DNA of 64,000 bases from Neostapfia colusana (Eukaryota > Streptophyta > Magnoliopsida > Poales > Poaceae). The position numbers were made by a program, and so were the translations under genes. The stretch is taken from positions 5,868,959 to 5,932,958 of the forward strand of contig JASWHV010000017.1 of assembly GCA_030760725.1 (NCBI GenBank). Reading direction: 5' to 3'. The notes under the pieces were generated by a model, which was not told where the DNA came from, searched no databases, and saw only the letters and a list, made by a program, of their open reading frames with translations. How positions within the stretch are numbered: position 1 is the first letter of the stretch; the number at the start of each line of letters is the position of its first letter. Shown here piece by piece: positions 1 to 12,950 of the stretch.

Positions 1-1370
1 ATCATCCCAAAAACCATTCCCAACTAATCATGGCAGTTTAGCCAGGTGCTCGTGACCGTAAGCTCGGTTATCATGATAGTTTTAATAACTCTGCAGAGTT
101 TGCACCTCTTTACCCACAAGTTTGTGATTTTGTCACCCGTCGGCGACTGCAGAACCTCCATTTTACCAGCACACAACTGTCGGTGTATGGTCAAGAGATC
201 ACAAAATAGCCTTTACAAAGGAGTTACTAGATGTATGGACTCACTAAGGTTTCACCGGCAGGCTAGAATCTCCAATTCTCCCACCCACGGGCCCCCTCTT
301 GTGCCTGCAGTTCCCAGGGCAGTCCTCACTCGACTCCCATTCCCCGCGCCTTCCACAGTCCATAACACTCTAGCAACTTACCTAATTACTCAGCTAAGCC
401 GCACCCATACTTGGCCTTGTGGTGGCACTGTTATCCTGGCATGTGCATGCATGAACCAGTCCTTAGATCTATAGAAAGTAAAACCACCATCTCATGCTAT
501 CTCATTCACAAACCCAGTCTTGCCTAGATCTCCCTCCGATCCATGTTCATTAACCTCATCAGTTACTTATTATCAGTACGAGTGCAGTTAGCTAGACACA
601 ACTATCTCGCTTCCCGATCCCATGGACTCAGCGAAGCATAAAGCAAAATCCATACCCGATTCATAAACTTCCCGGGTGACAAGGGTGGTTTAACCAAAAC
701 TAGTAAACTCCTATAAAAAGGGTTTCCCATCATGTTTGACTCAGCACGCACACCTTTTCGCAAAACAAAACAGTTTTACCCAAAACATAGGATCAACATG
801 TTCAAGGAGCACTTGCCTTGTTCTTGTGGTTCCGGTTGTTCTTGATTCTCAAAACCTGGTTGCTGCAGCTCGTCGTAGACAGCTCCCTGAGCTTGTTCTG
901 CTATGTGCATACAAAATTCACAGCAATCAATATCATGCACAAACCCTAAACTAGATGCGATGATGCACATGCATGCTATCCTATGATTAGTTTTATTAGA
1001 TTGATCTGTACTTATTCTTGCATGGTTTGCATGGTCAGAGGTGTTCGGATCAAAGATGAACGTGGCGATGGTCTTGTCTTTTAGATCAAACTTATCATCG
1101 AGTGATCTGCCCACGAGAACGCTTCTGTTCGAAAGGAATCGAAGAACAGATGCAAAGAGATGAACAAAATGATGTCGTAAGGTGGTATTGAAGTCCTACC
1201 TCACGCTCTTCTTGTCTTCGGGGCCCTCCTCAGACCGCTTGGTTCTCCTCCGATGATCTCCTTTGTTGTGCTTCAGCGATGGTTTGCTCGGCGAGTTAGG
1301 GCTAGGGCTCTAAGTCGTCGGCTCAGGAGTTGAAAGAGAAGTTTGTGGTTTCGGCCAGAGGTTTTAGGTT

Positions 1371-1380
1371 CTATTTATAA
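1371..1380 (-). promoter_or_regulatory. TATA box of the minus-oriented LTR
   Basis: The minus strand reads TTATAAATAG, about 790 bp inside the LTR start, followed by a C-rich leader with the GAGCCCTAGCCCTAA type composition common in grass LTR transcripts. Position and context are the basis; no start site is proven. Confidence 0.4.
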
Positions 1381-1564
1381 TCGGGAAGAGAAGTGTCCTA
1401 ATCTGATTGGATCCCGAATAAGAGTCTTATTCAGATCTTTGTTAGATCCTGACGTCTTATCTTCGGTAACATCGTGGAGTTTAGATCGGTTTCCATTGCG
1501 TACCGGTATCTTTACGCGTAAAAACCGCTCCAGACTCGTTACCTCCACGGTGATGAGCTCCGGA

Positions 1565-2020
1565 AGCTCCACGTGTCCTTCCGAGCCTGGTATCTCTTCT
1601 CCCACAGAGACGAGCTCCGGTTGTGCCGCGTGTCACGAGCGAGACCTCCCTCTTCTTCGGAGGTGAGTTCCACGCACGCCACGTGTTGGCGCCGGTCTTC
1701 CTCTTCTTCTTTCCTCAGGGACATGCCCCGCGGTTGACACGTGTCCAATAGAACAGGACCTCTCGCAGGTGAGCTCCGAGATCGACACGTATCCCGCGCG
1801 GATGGTCCTCTGATTTCCGCAAGGACTAGCTCCGAGGATGACACGTGTCCTGCGGAAATGCCTTTGCTTCTTTCGCAGAGGCTAGCTCCGTGGGCAACAC
1901 GTGTCCCACAGGATCGGACCTCTCCCCTTTGCGGAGATGAGTCTCGAGCCTGCCACGTAGCCAGCTTGGCGGCGCCTCTCCCCACTTCGCAGGGATGAGC
2001 TCCGATCACGCCACGTGGCC
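1565..2020. promoter_or_regulatory. Array of G-box (ACGT-core) motifs in the LTR U3
   Basis: CACGTG or close ACGT-core variants occur near 1570, 1680, 1738, 1785, 1841, 1897, 1952 and 2012, mostly about 55-58 bp apart, each within a degenerate repeat containing GAGCTCC or a similar string. G-boxes bind bZIP and bHLH factors in plants. The array lies upstream of the LTR TATA box, so a role as an LTR enhancer is a reasonable inference. Confidence 0.5.
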
Positions 2021-2166
2021 TGCTGGCCGTGGAAGTTGCCTTCGACGCACTCTAAGGGCTTTATTGGCTATTCTTTTGATAATTCTTTCTGTCCCTATTT
2101 TCAATTAAAATGTTTCCTTTTCATAGGATACGAACATATGCTGACACCCGAGATGAGGGTGTCACA

Positions 2167-3254
2167 GCTTGCCATCGGCGTGCCCTGCAGGGCAGTAGGT
2201 GGTATCCGTTGGGTTGATAACATTCCCAACCGTGACGACCCGTTCATGACATACTCGGGTTCCTCGTCATGTGGTGTTGAAACACGATCACGTGCCTTGA
2301 GACGTGGCTTAACTTAAGGACGGTCGGGCGTTTGTATTTACTTTCAATTATGGAACTGCCTGAAATGAAACAACCTTTGAGTCCACCACTATTGAGTGTT
2401 CTTCGGCAGGTACTAACCATGTACGTATCCCGTGTAGTACACGTGTGCGAGAGACGGTCTTAGTGCCACTGCTAATACGTATATGCCGGTATAATCCGGT
2501 TTAGAATTTTCTTTTGGTGAGGCTACGTAGTACCGACATGTGCCTTACGGTGCATCGACACCGTACTACACTTAATAACCTCTTCTGTACTAAGAAATGA
2601 TTCATGAACTAACTTTCAACTAAAAATGGAATTTTGAAACAAATATTAGATACTGAACTCTTATTTTGAGCTAAAACTCAAATGAGAGTATAACTAGGTG
2701 TCAAAGTTTTCAAAAACAGAGTGCTCTGTTTCTGGCAGAAATTCTTGCTGGACTTTAACAGAGCATAACTCTGAGTAGCTTTAACCAATTAAGGTGTATG
2801 ATACAGTTCTGGAAAGTTTTTCAAGTGCTCTACAACTTTATTGTAGGCCTCCAGAGCAGAATCACATATTAAGTGGGTGAAAAGTCCAGTTGAAGGCAAA
2901 CTGTTCAAAACCAGGACAGTAGCAAAACGTCTCTGGACCTTTCTGTTTTTAAGCCATAACTTCCTGTAGAAAAATCTTTAAGAAGCCTATAAGTACTTGT
3001 TGGAAATCTACTGAAGTTTACTAAAGCTTTGGTATTGAACTCAAGTCAAGAATTTGTTGATAACTTGAGTAAAATTTGGAGTTTGTGTGAGCTGGTCAGA
3101 GTAGTCCCGCTGATTAGCTTAGCGTACATAAGATTTGTTTAAACATGAATGTGGTTATGCTTTCATAAAGTTCAAGACATGTTCATGTTTTTACTTATCT
3201 TTATTTACTACTGAGATAGAATTTTGATTGACTCAAAATTTTGTTTCATGCAGT
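2167..3254 (+). mobile_element. Element A untranslated leader (5' part missing)
   Basis: The stretch is non-coding and aligns by eye, in reverse orientation, to the leader of element B (about 17417-18560). Shared blocks include the region around 2440-2570 containing several ACGTA/TACG strings and the phenotype of long AT-rich sequence just before gag. A tRNA primer-binding site is absent, and the first few hundred bases of leader present in B are not seen. A tgcag acceptor-like string lies just before the gag ATG at 3255. Confidence 0.55.
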
Positions 3255-6200
3255 ATGGTACGTACACATTCTCAAATGGAGCTTGGAGGTTCAAGTCGAG
3301 GTGGGAATGACTCGACTTCATCACAAGAGCCATCGCCAACCGGATTGGCTGAAATTATGACGAAGATGAATGAAACTCTCCAAACTCTAGTTCAGCAAGG
3401 CATAGATCGAGAAGTTCAACGTCACATGCCAACCCAGAGCACGTATCTGGATTTCTTGGCGACACAACCGCCGGTATTCTCCGAGGCGGCTGACCATTGT
3501 GAAGCGAATCACTGGTTACGTGTCATCGAGTCCAAGTTTGGGTTGATCCAATGTGATGAATTCTCAAAGACCCTATATGCCGCTCAGCAGCTTCACGGCT
3601 TTGCTGGAGCATGGTGGGCAGAGTACCTTGCTGTTCAACCAGCAGGGCATCGTGTCACATGGGCGGAGTTCCAGGCGGCATTTCATGCTCGTTTCATCCC
3701 TGCGGGCATAATGCAAACCAGTCTGGATGAGTTCTGGAGTCTGGAGCAAGGGGACAGGAGTGTTATTGAGTATGCGAAGGAATTCAATCGCTTAGCTCAA
3801 TATGTCCCTGACTATGTGAAATCACCATCCATGAGGGGTTATTATTTTTATCGAGGGCTGACCGCTAGGCTGCGATGTGAGCTGGCTCAAGTTAGCCAAG
3901 TGAATTTTGATGAGTTTGTGAGTTGTACTATCGCTCAAGAATATTATTCCAACCTCTACCTCAAAGAAAAGAGGGAGAGGGACTTATCACAAGATGAAGA
4001 CAATCGTCTACCTCAGAAGTATCGGTTGGTAATCCGTTCACCTTCCGATCGAGAGATTCCCCAAGCGGTGCAATCATTCTGGGAGTGTGACGACTCTTCT
4101 ACTCCACAGAGGTCTTCTTCACCTCCACCGCAGCAGCAACTTATTTCTTATGCACCTCAGTATCCACAAGGTGCACCAGAATACTTTTTCCCTCAAGAGG
4201 TTGAAGATGATCAAGGTGATTTCTCAGCTGAACCAAGTGTTGTCCCACTTCACATTGACAATGAGCTCAACATCAACGGAGCCACTGAACCGAGCAGCAA
4301 CATTGTGTCTGCGGGTCCAGTTCCACAGTGTGATCTTGGGCAGCAAAGAAAAGCTATGTCCAAGGTGGGGACAATTAATTATGTGTCAGTCGATGATCTG
4401 CCAAAGGGAGGACCTGTTCTTGCTGGCAGGTTCACCTTAAATGACAAGCCGGTTGTCATTTTATTCGACTCTGGTGCAACACATAACTTCATTAGCCGGG
4501 CAACGGTAATCCGGGATCAGATCTCCACAACTGTCACAAAAGGTTCTTACCTTATTCATTCGCCAGGTGGAGACATATCAACTAATGAAGTCGTCTCTCG
4601 AGCACCACTCTGTTTGGGTGGAAAAATTTATCCTACCACCCTCATCATTCTCGAAGACCAAGGAATCAATGCCATATTGGGAATATCATGGCTGACCTTC
4701 CATAAGGCTATTCTGGACATCGAGAACAGGAGTGTTCACTTGGACTCTCCACTTCACGGACGTCAAACATTGTATCTCGGCGAAGCGGTTTCCAAAGACC
4801 CGGAGTTATGTAATGCCGAGGTGTGCAAGTTAGAAGACATTCCGGTAGTCCGTGAATATCCGTACGTGTTTCCCGAAGATCTTCCAGGCCTACCACCTGA
4901 GCGCGAGGTGGAGTTCAAAATAGAGTTGATACCGGGAACCACGCCGATCTCTCGGAGACCATACAAAATGGCTCCGAGTGAGTTAGCAGAATTGAAGGAG
5001 CAACTCAAGGATCTGATGGACAAGGGGTTTATTCGTCCAAGTTCATCACCATGGGGTTGCTCAGCTTTGTTTGTGAAAAAGAAGGATGAGACGCTGAGGC
5101 TATGCGTCGATTATCGTCTTTTAAATGTTGTGACAATAAAGAACAAGTATCCACTACCAAGAATTGATATCCTCTTCGATCAGCTAGTGGGTGCTAAAGT
5201 CTTATCCAAGATAGATTTAAGGTCGGGATATCATCAAATCAAGATTCGCGCGGAAGATGTCCCGAAAACAGCATTCTTGACAAGATATGGGCTCTATGAA
5301 TATCTTGTCATGTCATTTGGGTTGACCAATGCTCCGGCCCACTTTATGTACCTTATGAACTCGGTGTTCATGCCGGAGCTGGATCAGTTCGTCGTGGTAT
5401 TCATCGACGACATCTTGGTCTATTCCAAATCTGAAGAGGAACACGCTAAACATTTGCATATTGTGCTCCAATGACTGAGAGATCACAAGCTCTATGCAAA
5501 GTTTAGTAAATGTGAATTCTGGATCAACCAAGTGCCATTTCTTGGGCACATTATTTCAGCAGAAGGCATTGTTGTTGATCCAAGCAAGATTGAACAGGTG
5601 CTGCAATGGAAGTCTCCAACATCAGTCCATGAAGTTCGTAGTTTCTTAGGTTTGGCAGGATATTATCGGAGGTTCATCCCGAGCTTCTCAAAAATCTCCA
5701 AACCTATGACGGAGCTACTGAAGAAGGGCATCAAGTATGATTGGAGCAAACCATGTGAGGAAGCTTTTCAAGCGTTGGTAAAACACCTCACAACAGCCCC
5801 GGTTCTAGCTCAACCGCATACAACCAAGCCTTTTGATGTTTATTGTGATGCATCCGGTGTCGGGCTTGGTTGTGTACTCATGCAAGGAGGACGTGTGGTT
5901 GCATATGGATCACGGTAATTACGGAATCATGAGCAACATTATCCAACTCATGATCTCGAGCTTGCTGCCGTGGTACTATCTTTGAAGATGTGGAGACATT
6001 ACCTATTGGGAAAACTAGTTCATCTCTACACCGACCACAAAAGTTTGAAGTACATATTCACTCAAAAAGAGTTGAATATGCGACAACGGCGATGGTTGGA
6101 GCTGATCAAGGACTATGAGATTGAAATTCATTATCATCTGGGCAAGGCAAATGTGGTTGCCGATGCACTGAGCCGGAAGTCTCATATTCATAACCTGACC

Positions 6201-7718
6201 ATTACGCCAATGGAAGAGGAAGAACCAAGTCTCTACTTGGTTCCATATGGAGCTCTGCATAATCTAGCTCTCATACCCACAATAAGAGAGGAGGTTATGG
6301 AAGCTCAAAAGAAAGACAAGGGCATGGCTCATATCAAAAGGAGGTTGAAGAACGGGGAGATGAAATGTTTCCGGTTAGATGATGAAGACACCCTATGGTT
6401 CAAGGACCGGATAGTTGTACCCCGTGATATGAGGCCGCGGAAGAAAATTTTGGATGAGGCTCACTTATCCAAATTTTCTATTCATCCTGGCAGCAATAAA
6501 ACGTACCAAGACCTCCGAAAAAAGTTTTGGTGGACACGTATGAAACGTGAAGTTGCAAAATACGTTTCAGAATGTGATACGTGTCGAAGAATTAAGGCCG
6601 ACCATGTGAAGAAGTCGGGCCTGCTGCAACCGCTACAGATACCGACATGGAAGTGGGAAGACTTGAGTATGGATTTCATCGTTGGGTTGCCGATGACCTT
6701 CCACCACCATGACTCGATTTGGGTAATCGTGGACCGATTAACCAAATCGGCACGTTTCATTCCGGTGCATACCAACTACAGCGCCAAGCAGTATGCGAAG
6801 TTATACATAGCACAGATCTTATGCTTGCATGAAGTTCCCCGTACCATTGTTTCCAACAGAGGATCGCTGTTCGTCTCCCGTTTCTGGGAACAACTACACG
6901 CATCCTTGGGAACTAAGATGATTCGAAGCTCCGCGTATCACCCTCAAACCGATGGGCAAACTGAAAGGGTGAATCAAATCCTTGAAGATATTCTAAGGGT
7001 GTGTGCCATCCACCACAGTAAGAGCTGGGATGATCACTTACCGTTGGCGGAGTTCTCGTATAACAATGGTTATCAAACGAGCATAAAAATGCCACCTTAT
7101 GAAGCTCTCTACGGCCGGAAGTGCCGCACACCCTTGAACTGGTGTGAATCTGGTGAGAGGGTAACTTACGGGATTGATCTCGTAAATGAAGCTGAAGAGC
7201 GGGTAAGGCTTATTCAAGCAAATCTGAACGCCGCTCAGTCCAGGCAAAAGAGCTATGCGGATAAGAGACGTCGTCCTCTGAACTTTCAAGTTGGAGACCA
7301 CGTATACCTCCGTGTATCTCCTATGAAGGGCATTCACCGATTCGGAGTGAAAGGGAAATTAGCTCCGCGCTTTATCGGTCCCTTCGTCATCATTGAAAGA
7401 TGTGGACCCGTAGCATACCGTTTGGAGCTGCCGGCAGCCTTAGCCGGAGTTCATAACGTCTTCCACATATCTCAGCTGCGGAAGTGTTTGAAGGTTCCAA
7501 CGGAAATGCTCACGGGAGACATAGCAGATTTGAAGCCGGACCTCACTTATGTTGAACGTCCAACCCGGATAGTTGATGAAAAGACTCGCGAGACCAAAAA
7601 CCGGACGCTGCGATTTTTCAAGGTGCTATGGGCAAATCACACGTCCGACGAAGCTACATGGGAGAGCGAGGAGTATTTGCAGCGCAATCATCCGGAGTTG
7701 TTAGAGGCTTATATGTAG
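3255..7718 (+). pseudogene. Element A gag-pol polyprotein (Ty3/gypsy chromovirus), broken
   Basis: One frame of 1488 codons starts at the ATG at 3255 (motif MVRTHS, shared with element B). Order: gag capsid-like region (residues about 60-270), aspartic protease (LFDSGATHNFIS, about 403), reverse transcriptase with FIDD (about 716), RNase H (YCDASG, about 860), integrase HHCC zinc region (about 1070) and core (about 1140-1240), and a C-terminal chromodomain-like segment (FFKVLW...ATWESEEYL, about 1450-1485). The chromodomain and long LTRs point to the Tekay/Del side of the chromoviruses. Visible lesions: an in-frame TGA at 5472-5474 in RT, a TAA at 5916-5918 in RNase H, and the second integrase acidic residue changed to Asn (AAC, 6855-6857). 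The gag also lacks the CCHC knuckle that B has. No autonomous function is expected. Confidence 0.9.
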
Positions 7719-7772
7719 TAGTTGTCCTCTCCACCTTGTCCTTAATCATGAATCTCGGGACGAGATTCTTTT

Positions 7773-7786
7773 TAAGGGGGGAGGAA
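7773..7786 (+). other. Element A polypurine tract
   Basis: A run of purines (TAAGGGGGGAGGAA) sits immediately before the 3' LTR start TGTAAAAGTCC. The same tract adjoins B's 3' LTR, which supports both the LTR border and its role as plus-strand primer site. Confidence 0.85.
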
Positions 7787-8532
7787 TGTAAAAGTCCCAA
7801 AACTTGTAAATAGAAAATTTGATCTATGGATAAAGTTGAGTTTATATACAAGAAATGGGACTTACAAAAACTTTTGTGTTACTCATGAAAGTGTTGGAAT
7901 GTGCAATAAAACTTTGAATCCAGTTTGAATTAAGAGGGTCACTTCAAAAGGAAGAAGGGCACTTTCAAAAGAGGGAATTCAAACTGTTGTTTGAAAAGTT
8001 GTATTTGCATTAGCCAACTCAACGATCAGAGGGCATATTTGAATTCCTCAGGTCCAAATTATGAGGAAACCAAGTTTTGAGCAAATTTGGAGGAGCTTTG
8101 ATAGGAATGTCAAAGGAACTTGTAAATTTCATCCAAATTTGAATTTAAACTCAAAACTGAGGAACAACTTGTCAAATTGCCAAATGACTTTTGGATTTAA
8201 GCTCCTCAGAGATGAGTTTGCACTAGGCCAAAAATTGAAGATCTTTTGGGGCAGAGGGAGTGGTGGGCCCCACTTGTCATAGAGAGGGAGGGTGATGACT
8301 TACTGCTTAAGTCTGCCTCTGTGTGTTGGTTTCCAACCGAGCTACCGAGGTCGCTCCTGGCGCCACCGAGCGCACGCTGTTGCCACCTCCTCACCGAAGC
8401 AGCACGCTGGAGAGCTGCCTGGACGCCTACCCTTCCTCCCGTGCGATCTTTTGCTTCATCACCGACGCCTCGGCCGCCTTTCCGCCCTCGCACAACAAAA
8501 GAACCGAGGACGCTGCCGCCTCGGGCGATCGA
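7787..8532 (+). mobile_element. Element A 3' LTR, first segment
   Basis: It starts TGTAAAAGTCC right after the polypurine tract. About 515 bp of AT-rich sequence is followed by GC-rich sequence, the same profile as the start of B's LTR. The segment is cut at 8532, where element B begins, and resumes at 23358 on the far side of B. No host gene is seen; open frames here are LTR shadows. Confidence 0.75.
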
Positions 8533-11500
8533 CGGGATCTCGTCGGGTGGTGCCGTGTTATGCGGCACCCAACAGCACACGGGTCGATGAACACACATCA
8601 TATTACATAAATAGTTTGCGGAAGCGTACAAGATTGTTTTACAAATAAGTATATCAGAGTAAACTACAGCGGAAGACTATCACTCTCACGGCTCATGTCT
8701 AAACTAGCAACAAAGAAACGGTCCAGCCCACGGATGTTTCTTACTAGCAACACGAAGATCAATCTGCAGCGGCGAGGATGCTCTTTGAGTAAGCACTCGG
8801 AGGTTTCCGAGTCTCATCGGCATCCCTTCTCATAAGCATCGAGTCAATTACCTGCAAAACAACTCGGATAGCATCCGTGAGCATAACGCTCAGCAAGACT
8901 TAACCGTCACCCTAAACATGAAACTCTAAGTGAGGTTATGAACCTAACATAGGATGGCATAAGCATAATTAAGCTCGCCTAAAAGTGAATCCTTACTTTC
9001 AGACATTAATTGCAGCATTTTAAGTAACCCTGGGCACGCTACATCGGGAGTCCACAATCAAACAAGAAACGCTTTCCCCCGATGTAAATTGCTCATGGCA
9101 TAAAAGAATCGAGTTTGCACTAGCCTATTCATCAAGCTCCAATACAAGGTAGAATCATACTTCACATCAAGATGATTAGTTCCTTTCTCATGCAAGTTCT
9201 TACTACGTCACGACTGTGAGAACAAGTATGCTCGGTCCATTCCGCGAGCGACGGTGATTTGAATCAATAACACCCGGACTACACGACACGTACGCCCGTA
9301 CTCGACGTTGCCTACAACAACCATCACTGACGTCGTACGTGGCAGCCTTTCCCCCGTTTCACCCCCGCTGAATCGATCAAGTCGCCCCGTACAGTAGCTA
9401 CTCTCATGATGCACCTTCCGACGTGAGATGTCATGAGAATATTCCCCACATACTGCACACCGGCCGTCCGCCTGAGGCGACCCGAAAAGTCCCAACGACA
9501 GCTTCCCGAGGTACATCGGTTTACTGGGTCCCATATAGCCAGCATGAGTCCGGTACACAACTCAAACTTGTTCAACAGGGCCGCATACGGATCGGTCCTT
9601 GACCGACACGGACAGGTCTACAGCACCCAGGCCCCTATGTCCTGCTGCTCCTACAACCTTCCGGTCTCAACTTTAACTTGCTAATTCAATTACGAACCAA
9701 TCCCGTATGCCCCTGTTGTTCCTGAAACTGCGAGTAGCATCTCACCACTCGACTTCTACGGAACCGTACTTAAGCATGGCAGTTCTACGCGGTGAAAGAT
9801 ACCTACCCAATACTCCATGGGTCATTTGGTTATGCAAGAGGAGTATCAATCACTAGACCTAATGCACAGTTCATACCTTGACCGAAAGTGAATACAAAAC
9901 AAAAACTTAACAGCTGTTAAATGCAAACCGGAGCTTGCCTGTTTTGCAGGGTAGTCGTATATATCAGTTAGTGTCCTTGCAGATCCACCCTTGACTCTCC
10001 GAAGCTTGATCCACTTCGATGAATCACTCCTTTGATTCCCCTTCGTTGTGGTTCCTATTGAAATGCATATGCACATATTTTATAGAATGTAATGGAAAGA
10101 AGTTATAGAATTACTTTCTTAAGAACAGAGGTTGTGTGGAAAAGCCAAGCATGGCTTGGTTTGCCTCTGTTGTGCAAAGAACAGAATTAAACAAATTTGA
10201 CCTTAAGGCCCTTAGCTATACACTAACCCTTTTCTCTAATGACATAATAGATAAGCTGAAAAGATTTGAGTGCAACTGAAGAACAAGAACTCCAATGGCC
10301 TCGAAACTTTTACAGCAGGTTCTATACTACCTAAGGATTTAGCTTGCCAAATTGCAGCTAATGTGGAGTCATATTGTGTCCTCCATAATTCTCACAATAT
10401 CTCTTATGTATTTTTCCCTTATACATAAGTATGGAGAATAGAACAGGGACTTCCAGGACTCATCTTGGGCTGATAATTTACATGTGAGTTCTTGATCACA
10501 TGAGAGTCATCTGGTCCAAAATTCAGCCCTTTTACTTGGGTAGTTCTCCCAGAACAATTCTTTAAGCATTTGTAATCAATAGAATTAATTCTGTAGTAAT
10601 GTGCATTTTCATGCCCAACTAAGTGAACTACAATTCCAAGTATGTCCCAGAGAGTTTGCCTAAATTTTCCTATGATTTTTGGAGCTATGGATTGCTCAGA
10701 AAAGATTTTTGAAGTGGGAAACATTTTCTGAAAATGTTTCTGGACTCTTATGAACACAGCAGATTGTTTTTAGCAAATTCCTACCCAAATGATCTTCAAA
10801 TGAGCTGAAACTTTGCTATAAGGTCAACAATATGCTAAAGAATATTCTGGCAAAATTTGGGTATTTTTGGATAAACCAAACTCCCTCAATAATTCTTTTC
10901 CAGAAAAACTTCCAAGAATTTTCCAGAATTAAATAATTCGTTTCATACAAATTGGGTTGTAGATTTGGACAGAGCTATTCAATATGAATCCAACCCAATT
11001 TGAATCACTAAATTTGGGGATTCCTAGCAAGAGTTATGAGGTTCTAAAGTTTGGGGAAAATTTCTGAAATTGACCTCTGTTTATTTTCCCATTTTCAGAG
11101 ACATAAGGAATTAACACCACATTTGGCCAAGCAAATGAGGTCCAATGCTTCTGAAAAGTTTACTGGAGTTCAAGTATTTTTGGAAGACTCTCCTGCCAAA
11201 ATTTGGGGATTTTCCAATACATAGAACTCCTGGAAAAATTCCCACAATCTTTTCCTTCTATGAATTAATGAGCCAAAACCAGGGGTTTTCATAATTATTG
11301 GGTTGTACCTCTGGATAGTACTCTCTTAGAGGAATCCAACAAAATTTATCTCACTATTTTTGGAGCTTCCTACACCATGTTATGTATTTTACAAGTTTGC
11401 ACAACTCTCTGTTTGATTTTAAACAGCACAGTCGCGCGTGGGGCCCATGGGTCAGGTGTTTCTTCAACCTCCCGCCAGAGCCCGCGGGTGCACACCGGCA

Positions 11501-12886
11501 GAAAACTTGGCATGGCTCGTTCTCCCTCATTTCTCCACCAAATGAGCTTCGGTTTCGCCCTACATGCTCCTGGGAACGTGGCGCAGCTGCCGGGCAAGGT
11601 TTCCCCACGTGAAAACGGCTGTAGGTGGGTCGGCACCGGCGGGGCGGCTCGGGAGCTCGACATGGACGCGTTCCAGCGTGTCCAAGGCATCTCCCGGCGA
11701 GCTACGATGTCCTACAGCATCCCTATGGTTCTAGGAACACGGAACGGAGATCAGATCGTGCAGGAAGTGGCTGCAACCTAGTCGTCACCGTGGACCGTGA
11801 CAGTTTTGGCCACCGGTGACGATTTCTCGTCGCCCGGGGCACAGGAGGGTCGGTTTCCTTTGGTTTTTGGCGTGGGAGGGCGCTAGGGAATCTAGTTGCT
11901 GTGGTTTGAATTGTAGGAGGTATGATCAATCGGTTTGGGAGAATTTCATGAATTAAACACAGGCTGTTCTATACGTGCGCCAGTGCCAAAAATCGAATTC
12001 CGGCAAGCCGGCGTCGGGGGAGAGCAAGAGGACGACGGGATGAGGATCAGTACCTCCTGGCGCACCTCTGTGACCTCTTGAGCCTGCCGGAGAGGCGCTG
12101 GGCTGGCCGGGAGACAGGGGCAGTGGAGCAGCGCCGATGAGGTGCTCTGCTCTCGGTTTGTTTGCGAGGAGGAGAAAGCAATTGTGCCTTGCTTCGGCCG
12201 GGGGGCACGTTATCACGTTGGGGGCGCGGCCAGGACCGACCCCAGGGCGCCAGCGCGTGGAGACCGGCAGCAGGAGCTGTCACCGGCAAGCTGCTCGGTG
12301 GCGCTCGCAAGCTGCTCGGGAAAAGTTTCCACCGAGAGCAAAACTTAGGGAGTAAGTCTCCTCCTTTAGCTCTATGACCTGTGGGTCCCACCCCCCATTT
12401 CTTCACCAAATATCTTCTCAAGCTGATCTTTTCACTCCCCAAAATTCTAAGTTTTAAAAAGGTGGGTTAGAATTTGAATTCTTCAAATTCAGTTTGAATT
12501 TGCAAGACTAAATCTGAATTTGGTTTAGAATTTGCAATTTCTTCTCTTTAGCTCTCCTTTGAGCCCACCCTACAATTGAAAAGTTGGTGATAACCTTTTC
12601 CCTAAAAACTCAACTATATGGCTGCATGTTAATTCAAAGTTTTTGGGTCACCATATGTGTGAACTTTGAATTTTCAAATCTGAATTTTAAACTCACATGC
12701 AAAGAGGTATCTAACTCCTTATTGGTCCAACACTTTTAAGTAAAAAGGTGAACCTCATGTTGGATGTTCATCCATGTATTACCTTGCATGAAGAAAAGTT
12801 TTAGCAAGTCCCATTTTTCATGTCTTTGCCACACATATGAACTCAAACTTTAGTTTTTATTCATACACGTTTTTTGGACTTTTACA
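8533..12886 (-). repeat. Element B 3' LTR (outer end truncated)
   Basis: It matches 19002-23357 almost base for base. The internal border at 12886 is the TGTAAAAGTCC start next to the polypurine tract. The outer border stops at CGGGATCTCG (8533), 36 bp short of the 5' copy. No coding gene is inside; open frames around 9208-9684 and 11354-12442 recur in the other LTR and are LTR sequence. Confidence 0.85.
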
Positions 12887-12900
12887 TTCCTCCCCCCTTA
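12887..12900 (-). other. Element B polypurine tract
   Basis: The minus strand reads TAAGGGGGGAGGAA directly before the 3' LTR start, identical to the tract of element A. Confidence 0.85.
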
Positions 12901-12950
12901 AAGGAATCTCGTCCCGAGATTACAAAACAGGAACGAGACGGGAGAGGTAA

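Larger units (their letters stand above)
1..2166 (-). mobile_element. LTR of a gypsy-type retrotransposon, minus orientation, open at window edge
   Basis: No gene-like protein is encoded here. Read on the minus strand the block begins TGTGACACCC at 2166, has a long U3 with evenly spaced CACGTG-type motifs, then a TATA box (TTATAAATAG, 1371-1380) followed by a GC-rich transcribed leader, and runs off the left edge. That is the architecture of a long grass LTR. At 2167 the sequence switches to leader sequence homologous to the leader of element B, so this LTR appears to have inserted into, or replaced, the 5' end of element A. A's own 5' LTR and primer site are not visible and may lie left of the window. 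The clade is unresolved, and the far LTR end and target duplication cannot be seen. Confidence 0.5.

Noticed and set aside
9208..9684. Open frames repeated at 19677-20153
   Set aside because: They are the same LTR sequence in both LTRs of element B; they are not a host gene and differ in no protein-preserving way.
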